Shown here one piece after another: positions 24,132 to 32,817 of a DNA stretch of 64,000 nucleotides (its first letter is position 1; each line of letters begins with the position of its first letter). The stretch comes from Bostrychus sinensis. Lineage: Eukaryota; Chordata; Actinopteri; Gobiiformes; Eleotridae. The stretch spans positions 39,271,593-39,335,592 of the forward strand of contig CM036245.1 of NCBI GenBank assembly GCA_020698575.1, in the 5' to 3' direction. Both the position numbers and the translations under genes were made by a program. Under the pieces are notes generated by a model. The model worked only from the letters and a program-made list of their open reading frames with translations. It made no database searches and was not told the DNA's origin.

Positions 24132-25106
24132 TAGTGCTGTCACTCGATTAAAAAAATTAATCAGATTAATCACACTCTTGGGCTGTGATTAATCACGATT
24201 AATCACAATAACTTGGTAGATTTTCCATGACAATATGCAGCGTTTAAGTAAAAAAGTCCAGAGAGGTTGAGGAGTGTGTTTTTACTTAGATAAAAAAAAA
24301 AATCCATCACAGAAATAACTTCTGAATATTGTGAATGAGCCTTTAATAAGTCTGTGTAGTAACTGAGATAACAGTGTCTGCTGAACTGTGCTCTGCATTA
24401 AATCTACTGCAGACACCTGAGCCTCCCCGCTGCTCCTCTCAGAGCCGTGGACAGGGGCAGGGCACGGTCACCTGTCAGGGGCGGGGCACGGTCACCTGTC
24501 AGGGGCGGGGCACGGTCACCTGTCCACAGTGAGGCTGCCGCTCTGAGTCGAGAACTGATGCTTTATGGGACTAAAAAAACAACAAAAAAAAACAACACCG
24601 CAAATGAATGGTTTGTAGGAGTTCGCAGCTTGTGGCTCCATAAGTTCAGGGAAGGCCATGGATGGCCCCCCGCTCTCACCACAGGTCCAGGACACACAGA
24701 AAGCACAGCTCCCAGGAACGTGCACAGACAGAGGCAGTGAAAGGAAGTGATATAAAAAGCACACGTAACATTTATTAGTGAAAAGTTTTACATGAGACTC
24801 GTGAGGGAAAAGAGCTGTAGTGCAGCGGCCAAAGCAGTGGACTTGTCCTGAAGTCGAACCACAGGCAAACGTGAGGCAGCTGCTCTCTCTTCTCTGGACA
24901 CGTGCGTCGTTCACCATGAAAAAGTCAATGTTGTGATATACGCACATTTCCAAGACATTCACATGCCCCTGACACAGCTTCACGCCCTCCAAAGTGCTTT
25001 GAGAAGAGCTGGTGTACGGCAAAACAGATCGTGCGTTAATAAATTTTAACGCGTACATTTTTTTCTATTAATCGCATGCGTTAACGCGTTAAAGTTGACA
25101 GCCTTA
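24132..25106. mobile_element. Nested hAT-type non-autonomous element, 975 bp
   Basis: Ends TAGTGCTGTCA and TGACAGCCTTA are imperfect inverted repeats, and the flanks CTAAATAC (24124-24131 and 25107-25114) are an exact 8-bp target duplication. Subterminal sequence is full of GATTAATCAC and GCGTTAACGCG words. A three-copy tandem (unit GGGGCGGGGCACGGTCACCT plus GTCA) lies at about 24457-24522. No transposase ORF. Confidence 0.8.
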
Positions 25107-25269
25107 CTAAATACATTATATAGTAATATAGTATAATAGTCTGTCTTCACGAAAAAAAGGGTACCCAGGTATGTCATTCATTTTCTAGTGACATCTGAGT
25201 TCTAGGGTGTTTTCCTAACTACAATTTTAGTGTAGCAGTATTTAGGTGTATGAAATTAAATGAAATATG

Positions 25270-26430
25270 AAAAAACATGTCTGTGCAAATATTTGGCCAG
25301 CCTTATAGGTTTGCTGATTTGAATGCATGTAACTTCTCAAAATGGATTACTTACAACACAAAACTTGTTAGATTAGTTAGTTTAGTTAGTTAAGTCTTGC
25401 ACTTCATAGACAGGTGCATTCAATAATGAGAAAAGGTATTTAAGGTGGTAATCAGGAAATGGAAGGACAGTCAAAGTTGATGTTAAGACCAGATGTGGCA
25501 GGCCAAGAAAAATACCATAGAGACACAGGCAAGGAATGGTGAGATCACAGATCACCTCCAAAGATCTACAAGATCATCCTGCTGCAGATGTTTCTGTACA
25601 TGGGTCAGCAGTTCAGAGTACTTTGCACAAAAAACTCCTGTATGGGAGGGTGATGCCACACCACAAACAGAGTCACTTGAGGTAGGCAAAAGCTCATTTA
25701 GAAAAGCCAGATTCATTTTAGAATAACATGGACTGATGAGACAAAAATGATTTGGTCATAACAAGAAGCATTGCATGACAACAGATGAACACAACGTTCC
25801 AGGAAAAATATTTGCTGTCTACTGTCACATTTGGTTGAGGTTCCATCATGCTGTGTGTCTGTGTGTCAGGCACTGGGGCCCTTGGTAAAGTTAAGAGTTG
25901 GATGGATTCCACCCAATATTAACAGAATCTTGAAGACAATGTTTAAGCATCAGTCAAACAAATGCATTTATGCAGACAAAGAAGTATAATGTTATGGAGG
26001 GGCCATCACAGTCCCAGACTTGAATTTCATTGAAAATCTATGGGTTGATTTAAAGAGAGCTGTCCATGCTTGGAAGCCATCAAATCTAACTGACCTGGAG
26101 ATGTTTTGTAAGGAGAAATGGGCAAAAATACCTCCATCCAGAATCCAGACACTTGTCAGAGCCTATAGGAGTCATCTAGAGGCTGCTGATTTTGTAAGGA
26201 AGCTCAACTAAATATTGATTTAATTTTTCCATTGGGGTGCCCAAAATCTAATTTAGTCTAATTTTATTATGATGCATATTTTCTGTTAATCCAATAATCC
26301 TAATTTCACTAATGAAATAATGCTGTGTCCATAAGATATTATATACATCAAAAAAAGTTGCTGATCCTAATGCCCAATAACTTAAAATAATTATCAGGGG
26401 TGCCCAAATGTTTACATATTTAAACTAATT
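25270..26430 (+). mobile_element. Tc1 relic (transposase pseudogene)
   Basis: The clearest coding remnant is at 26020-26211: NFIENLWVDLKRAVHAW, then EMFCKEKWAKIPPS, the C-terminal DDE region of Tc1 transposases. Upstream (25430-25990) are decayed pieces with WTDETKMIW-like sequence. Diverged ends with TGCCCAAATGTTTACATATT at the right and TGCAAATATTTGGCCAGCC at the left are consistent with old TIRs. It is nested in the hAT element 23893-26596 and not functional. Confidence 0.75.
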
Positions 26431-26649
26431 CTCAAAAACTCAATTATTAGAGACAAGAAAAAATAGGGTTTCTTTTTTTCTTTAAGATATACACTGATAT
26501 CATAGGTTTTCTTGTGAAAAATCATATCGCAATATTATCAGTATCATGAGCCATGTATCGTGTATCACATGAGGTACCCTGCTTTTGCCAACCCTGATAC
26601 AAACCTAAACACACTTTTTACCTTAAATATGTACTTCTGTAGAGCAGTC

Positions 26650-27285
26650 TACACTGTTGAATGCATTAATAACTTATATAAGGGGAGAGAGTCAATGGCA
26701 CAGAGGTCTTGTGGGGGTGAATTCCAGGGCTGTGGAGGAGCCCCCATGGAGGACAGACCGGTGAGGGGAGTAGAGAGAAGGCTGCTCTAGGAGCTAGAAG
26801 CTGGGGGAAGTATGGCGCACTGAGCCTCTGTGCTCTGGTTTCATCTGCTGCTCCTCTTCTATCACAGTAATTAATATTATCAAATATTCTATATCTTTAA
26901 TCAGTTCATTGCTATTCTCTCCCGCTCCCCTCTGTGGGAGTGGGGACTGTTTCAGATGCCTGGCTGCTGGCAGATGTCCCAGTGACAACTGAATCTTAGC
27001 TGACCCCATCTGTGCTCCTGTCTGTCCTGGGAGAGGATCTCTCCTTCAATATGAGCTCCATAAGGTTTCTTTCTTTTTTTTTTTTTTTTGGAGTTTTTCC
27101 ATACCGAGAAGGAGAGTCTAAGGACAGGCATGTCCTGGCTCCGTTTAGTTTACTGTACTTATTGTTTGTGCTGATTGTGTGTTTATGTTTGATTAACTGT
27201 TTGTGAAACTCTCTGAGGCGACTTTGGTTGTGATACTAGGCTATACAAATAAAACTAAAATTGAAATTAAAACTGAAATCAAAAA
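26650..27285 (+). repeat. L2-type LINE 3' end
   Basis: It contains CTGGCTGCTGGCAGATGTCC at about 26960, GGGAGAGGATCTCTCC at about 27030 and a final ACAAATAAAACTAAAATTG. It is the same 3'UTR as 8590-9040, but with a deletion after GTGCTCCTGTC. It lies immediately downstream of the outer hAT element in klc3 intron 1. Confidence 0.7.
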
Positions 27286-28620
27286 AGTATGTGAACCCCT
27301 AGGTTAATGACTTCAAGAGCTATTTGGAGTTAGGTGTTAGCCAATCTGAGTCCAATCAATGTGAGAAGATTGTTGGTGTGGGTTTAAGTGGCCCTGCCCA
27401 ATAAAAAACACATCCCAGCTTTGAGTTTGCCATTCTGAAGAAACATTGCTTGATGTAGGGCTGATATGGCTAAAAAATAAAATAAATTTTTTTCCATTTC
27501 TCAGCAAATTTATGATTTGAAGCGATTTTTTTCTCTTGTTGGCATAAAAAGGCTATTTAAATGAAGGTTTATTATATTTAAATGAAATTATTGCTTAGTA
27601 TTTTTTATTTTAGCTGGGCTACAGCAAGGCAGAACCAAAGTGCATTACTCTAACAGTGACATAAATGTATTTAAGTGTTAGCCCTCTGCTTCTAAAGACC
27701 AGGTCTATTATAATTTATACATCATTATTCACCATATAGGCCTGTGAAAAGACGCTAAGCAGAGCATGTGGCTAATTAGCATTACATAAACAAAGGACCA
27801 CTGCACATAGCACCACGCTGTTTATTTTGGTCAAACAGCTGCCACATCCAAACTGAGACATTACAAAGGTAAAATTACTCCGTTCTGTGATTATCAGTGT
27901 TTTTAGAGTCTGCAGAGTCCACAGTAACTATTAAAGCTGCTCTGGAGCTAGCAGCAGTATTAGTCATAACACAGTAAACAGTGCGGTGCTTGGAGGAAGC
28001 CAATTTCCGTTACACTCGATTTTACAATTTGGCTATTTTTGACATTGTCCAAAATTAAAAACAAATAATCAAATTAATTTGATTTATCACCCAGTCCTAG
28101 CTTGATGTGAACCATGCCTCACACAAAAGAGCTTTCAGAAGACCTACAAGGCCTGGACAACTTGGTATCATTGACCGTAAAATAAATTCCCACATTTATC
28201 AAAACATTTTGCAGGAAAACTTAAGACCATCTGTCCACCAACTCAACAGAGGATGGGTGATGCAACAGGACACTGACCGAAAACATAGAAGCAAATCAAC
28301 AACAGAATGGCATCAACAGAAGAAAATACTCCTTCTGGAGTGGCCCAGTCAGAGTCCTGACCTCAACCCAATTGAGATGCTGTGGCATGACCTCAAAAGA
28401 GTGATTCACACCAGACATCCCAAGAATATTGCTGAATTTAAACAGTTTTGTAAAGAGGAATGGTCCAGAATTCCTCCTGAGCGCTGTGCAGGTCTAATCT
28501 TCACTACATTAAATCCATTCACATACTTTTTCAATCCTGCACTGTGAATGTTTACATAAATGTTCAATGAAAAACTTTTTTTTTTTTTTCCGCAGCAATA
28601 GTTTAAGCAGCCTGTGTTTG
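27281..28620 (+). mobile_element. Tc1 relic interrupted by a hAT element
   Basis: The left end AAAAAAGTATGTGAACCCC recurs inverted near 28515-28535 (CATTCACATACTTTTTC). The transposase remnant runs 28100-28547 and retains the C-terminal half: DTDRKHRSKSTTEWHQ, WPSQSPDLNPIEMLWHDLK, FCKEEWSRIPPE. The N-terminal DNA-binding domain and first catalytic Asp are deleted. The hAT element 27456-28099 split it. Not active. Confidence 0.75.
27456..28099. mobile_element. hAT-type element inserted in the Tc1 relic, 644 bp
   Basis: It starts TAGGGCTGATATGG and ends ATCACCCAGTCCTA, diverged inverted repeats. The flanks GCTTGATG at 27448-27455 and 28100-28107 are an exact 8-bp target duplication, diagnostic of hAT. 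The Tc1 sequence resumes directly on each side. No transposase coding. Confidence 0.85.
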
Positions 28621-29298
28621 TCTATTGTTGTGACTAAGATGAAGCAAATGTATGTCGACTCTACAGAGACCCTGACAGGCCCAGAACCTTAATTTTTACT
28701 TAATGTTTCCTTATTCCAAAGCATAACGTTTTATTGCCTTTATCCAACAAAAAATGTGCCTTTGATCATGTGACCTAAGCCTGATTTAAGCCACAATTGT
28801 ATGATCCAGGAATGTAAGTGAAGGTTTCTGTATGTGGTGAACTTTTGAGAAAAGAACAAAGAACAAAGGCAAACTTCAGACTAGATTAACAAAGTGTCTA
28901 ACTTTGGTGGAGTTGAGGTGGATTTGCACAGAGGCTCAGTGCTGTGGTAGACCAATGACACCAGGACTAACCGGAACAGCCACACTACAGGCTTTTGTCA
29001 TAAAAGGGTGTGGAGCAAAGCCATGTAGGCACAGGAACAAAGATGAGGTTCGAAGGAGGAACTGATGAGGCTGTACTCGAGTTACTTCTATAGTGGGAGA
29101 TGGTTAGCTGTGTGGATTTCCTAGCGGCTTGTTATGGTTGAGCCAGTTGAAGTTCTGCCTATAGGGTTGTGTATTGGCAAGAATCTGGCAATACAGTGTG
29201 TGTCACAATCTAAGTATTACAATATGTTTCTAATACTGTAACAAAGTAGATATACTTCAATTTCTGTTAATAGTATAAAGTATATTTGATTTAATAAT
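28621..29298. other. klc3 intron 1, no recognised feature
   Basis: Ordinary AT-rich intronic sequence. I see no coding exon, element end or tandem repeat. Confidence 0.4.
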
Positions 29299-29427
29299 CT
29301 GGGGCCTCATGTATAAAACTGTGTGGAATCCTTACTAAAAGTTCATGTATGCCAGAAAACCTAAAGTGGCGTATGCAAGTTTCTGCCCTCATTTTGGGCA
29401 TACGCAAGCTTTATAAATGAGGCCCCA
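29299..29427. mobile_element. Short palindromic MITE, 129 bp
   Basis: It begins CTGGGGCCTCATGTATAAA and ends TTTATAAATGAGGCCCCAG, so about 19 bases at each end form an inverted repeat. Inner GCGTATGCAAG and GGCATACGCAAGC are also related. Superfamily uncertain. Confidence 0.7.
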
Positions 29428-29919
29428 GAAGAGTGAATACTGCCCTTTTCTAAAAAGCAACACAATCAAAGTCAACACTCAACACCAGCTTCTGGCAGCT
29501 CCGAGTGTGTTTAACCCTCTTATTGTGTTAGAAAGCTGCCCAGGTCTTTTGTCTCAGCGGGTCAATCCAACAAGACAGACATGAGTTAGCTCAGTCCAAA
29601 ACACATTATCATCATCCAGTCATGTCTATACCTCATAGTAAATTGCTATGCACACACAAACATGTAAACTGTGTTCTAAATTATATGTTTGGCCCTTTGG
29701 ACAAAGGTTTATGTGTCATTACATTTGACATAGTGGAGACAATTTCTGACTATAAAAGACAAACACTGGAAAATACCTTTCAGATGGAGCAGGTAAAAGA
29801 CAGCATGGACTACAGCAAAGTCTCCATTCTCTCAAACTGATATGACCTGTAAGACCACCAAGGAAGGCACTTTTTTTTTTAGGGTCTTTTTAAGAGTCTG
29901 CACTTTCAGCACATATGAA

Positions 29920-30012
29920 TTATTATAAAACTGTATTTTTAATATGTTTTGGTTTACAGCTAAAATAACAAAACTCGTGTCAGTGTCCAAATAACTATGG
30001 ACCTAAATGTAT
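29920..30012. repeat. Solo Tc1 terminus
   Basis: GTTTACAGCTAAAATAACAA then GTGTCAGTGTCCAAATAACT and GGACCTAAATGTA match the right terminal repeat of the Tc1 copy at 49009-50329. The remainder of the element is absent. It lies just outside the klc3 CpG patch. Confidence 0.55.
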
Positions 30013-30321
30013 GTTTCAGTTCGTATATGGGCCTTATTCCACAGTCCCAATGTTAGCTGTCCTGTGTGGCCGTAGGTGTGCGCCTGACTCACGGAGGGAC
30101 GCTGGTTGTGTTGACAGTGGGCGGCGCTTAGGGCCTCAGTGTCAGTTTTCCACTGCGTCAGGATTAATGGCTTTTATCCTGATTTTCTTTGTCACAGCGA
30201 GGCGCGGAGCTCACAGAAACCAGGCCAAAGCTGCTTCACCATAATCTCAGAAACACTGCTCCCGAGCACGGTGCAGAAGCCCCAGTTTGAAGCGCACAGG
30301 CTCCAAGGACCGCGGACTTAC

Positions 30322-30600
30322 CTGGTGCGTCCACGCGTCTGTCCTCGTGCGTCTGTCCACTCTGTAAGCTCACCGTGCCACCGAGCGCGTGAACGTGTCA
30401 CACACATCCGAGCATAGTGTCCCCCGTCCCCGTGTGCGCTCTCAGGTGTCCCTCAGGTGGTCCACAGGTACGTTGCCAGGTCTGAGGTGCACATCCACCT
30501 GCCGCTGCCCCGAGCGGTCGAGTCTCCGTCACCCATCTCCGGTCCGCCCCAGGACAGCTTCCGCTCACCGGCTTCACAATAAGAGACCCCGTGCTGCGCT
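30322..30600 (-). promoter_or_regulatory. klc3: CpG-rich region: likely klc3 promoter and non-coding first exon
   Basis: The klc3 start codon lies only 14 bases inside an exon whose acceptor is at 22573-22575, so an upstream non-coding exon is needed. About 7.7 kb upstream is a GC- and CpG-rich patch (about 30060-30610) in otherwise AT-rich DNA. On the - strand it contains CCAG followed by a near-perfect donor GTAAGT at 30321-30316. I infer that the first exon ends at 30322 and starts somewhere near 30600. I see no TATA box, as is common for CpG-island promoters. The TSS position is a guess. Confidence 0.5.
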
Positions 30601-30602
30601 GT

Positions 30603-32173
30603 GGCCTGTTGCTAGAAGCCGGTTGAACTAACTCAGAGTTGTGGAGTAACTTCTGAGTTGATAAAACCAAACAAATCCAAACTGAGAAACTTTGGGTTCA
30701 CGTGTTGCTTGAAGCTGGTTCCGAACTTTCTTTGTTTGCTCAGAGTTAAACCCTCAACCACTGATTACTGCAGCTGCTGCAGCAATGGCACGGTTTAGCC
30801 AATAGTGTTCAGTCTAGAGGGAAGGGGGCGGAGCTATCACAGCAGGGACACAGGTGGAGCTGATTACAGCTAAGACTAGAAAAAATGACAGTAGCTTCAC
30901 AATGAAGATAAAACGGTTTTAAAAATAAATCTCATAACCTCCATCTGTTTAAGGAGTTTAAGCAAAGCCTTTAGCCTATAAAAGTCAGTAATTTAAAGAA
31001 ATAATTTTACACTTTGACACATTCTTTTAATGTGAAAAAATTGACTCTGTAAGGATTTGTTCATTTTGGGTGTAAGCATCAAAAGCGTTATCTTGTTTTT
31101 CTTCAAGTAACTTTCGTGCATAGGGCAGGGCCACGAAAAGTTCTCAAGTTTCTGCAGAGCCTTCCCACGCATCAACAGGCCGTGTTGGGTGACCTTACAG
31201 TGAAAGAAGAAAAACATCACATAAGACCAAAGTATTATTATTACTAATGCTGAAGCGTTATTAACCTTAGCAGTATTAAATCAAAATGTAAGTGTAATGG
31301 TAGCATGCAAAGTTATATGTAGAAATATTCAATAAGTCCCAGACCTAAAGGTTAAGAAAAGATGTGTCACGTGTCATTTTGCTCACAGCTGATTGATCCA
31401 TGTCGGTTTCTCAGTCTCTAAACCAGAGTCTACCCTGTTCCAGACCAGAGGTCTATTGCTGGAACCCAGTTGAACAAACTCAGAGTTGTGGAGTAACTTC
31501 TGAGTTGATAAAACCAAACAAATCCAAACGGAGAAACTTTGGGTTCATGTGTTGCTTGAAGCTGGTTCTGAACTTTCTTTGTTAGCTCAGAGTTAAACCC
31601 TCAACCACTGATTACTGCAGCTGCTGCAGCACTGATCAGGCAGACACTGGCACAGTTCAGCCAATAGCACTCAGTCTAGGGGGAAGGGGGTGGGGCTATC
31701 ATAGAAGGGCACAGGTGGAGCTGATTGCCGTAGCCCAAATAAAAATTTGACAGTAGATTCACACTAAAGATAAAACTGATTTAAATATAAAAACTCCACA
31801 TGCTTCATGACTTTAAGTAGAGCCTTTAGCCTATAAAAGTCAATAACTAAACTTTTTTTTTTACTTAAATACTGAAACATACGCTTTGGCAGATTCTTTT
31901 AATGTGAAAAAAAATTGAGGCCCAGAACAAAAGGTGAGGAGAAGATGTGTCACGTGTCATTTGCTCAGAGCTGATTGGTCCTTGTTGGTTTCTCAGTCTC
32001 TAAACCAGATCCTACCCTGTTCCAGACCAGGGCAGCTGTGTGGAGTCTGCTACCATGGCGATTAACACTGCTCTAAACCAAACCTCTTTCTGGAGACAAA
32101 AACCTCTGAGTTTCCTCAAAGTTAACCTGAACTTACCATGAACAAAAACTAAACCAGCTTCTAGCGATAAGCC
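30603..32173. mobile_element. TIR element with an internal ~0.45-kb direct duplication
   Basis: The ends share GCTAGAAGCYGGTT in opposite orientation (30611 and about 32151-32164) just inside GGC..T/A..GCC ends. Internally, 30608-31050 is repeated at 31449-31920 with about 10-15% difference (shared blocks CTCAGAGTTGTGGAGTAACT, GATTACTGCAGCTGCTGCAG, AAAGCCTTTAGCCTATAAAA-like), and 31334-31430 is repeated at 31920-32015. This looks like two fused or tandemly duplicated copies of a non-coding DNA transposon. It abuts the CpG patch that probably drives klc3. The superfamily is not established. Confidence 0.6.
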
Positions 32174-32817
32174 TCTGGTGTTGAGCCATTTACATCCATA
32201 GCTCTGCGCCTGCCTTGCTCGCTACAGTCTCCAGCTGTGTACTTTGATTGTGCCACTGCCTCTATAATCACAGACAGAAGTCTGTCTCTTAAAAGATCTC
32301 AGTTCTTTGGAACAAGAAACACCGTTTGCAACAAAGATGGCCACCACAGCCTCACCAATGAACGGTCTCAGAATTAGGACAAACTTCCTCAAACACTTAT
32401 TATGAGGGCCACCTGTCATGGCTTCTGGGTGTATGGTGTGGCATTTGTGACTGCTCTCAGGGACCCACCCATAATCGTGAGCTGTGTTACAACTACGCCA
32501 CCCGAGGGTGTGTACGAGGGCAGTACAACGTGGAGATGTGGAAAATACACATGACGCCCACAAATGTGTGCTCACAGTTTTGATTTATTAAAGTTGTTTT
32601 GTAAGGTGATAGTATGGTGTAATCAGAATTTGTAATAGACAATGTGCTATACCGAGTTTCACCACTGGATGGCAGCACAGGCAGTGAGATGACATGGATG
32701 TGCCCCTGGCTCTGCTGTGTCAGGGGGAAGAGCTGCATTGTTGTGCTGGAGCACCAGCGTGCAATACTGTATTTTAGACACATTCATTTATTAAAAAAAC
32801 AGGTAATGGATTAAATC
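32174..32817. other. klc3-ckm intergenic, no recognised feature
   Basis: Moderate-GC sequence with only short open frames that lack homology I recognise. Confidence 0.4.

Larger units (their letters stand above)
23893..26596. mobile_element. Outer hAT-like element carrying two nested insertions
   Basis: Ends TAGGGCTGGCA (23893) and TGCCAACCCTG (ending 26596) are inverted repeats with one mismatch. Flanks ATGCAAAC (23885-23892) and ATACAAAC (26597-26604) are an 8-bp duplication with one change. Inner sequence near both ends is rich in CAATATT-type words. Inside lie another hAT element (24132-25106) and a Tc1 relic (about 25270-26430). No hAT transposase is readable. Confidence 0.65.

Noticed and set aside
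24516..25058. 180-codon open frame on the - strand
   Set aside because: It lies wholly within the non-autonomous hAT element bounded by exact 8-bp duplications and shows no transposase or host-gene motif.
30011..30670. Overlapping Arg/Ser/Pro-rich open frames in the CpG-rich patch
   Set aside because: They are expected in CpG-rich DNA, lie on both strands, and have no recognisable domain; the patch is better explained as a promoter and 5'UTR.
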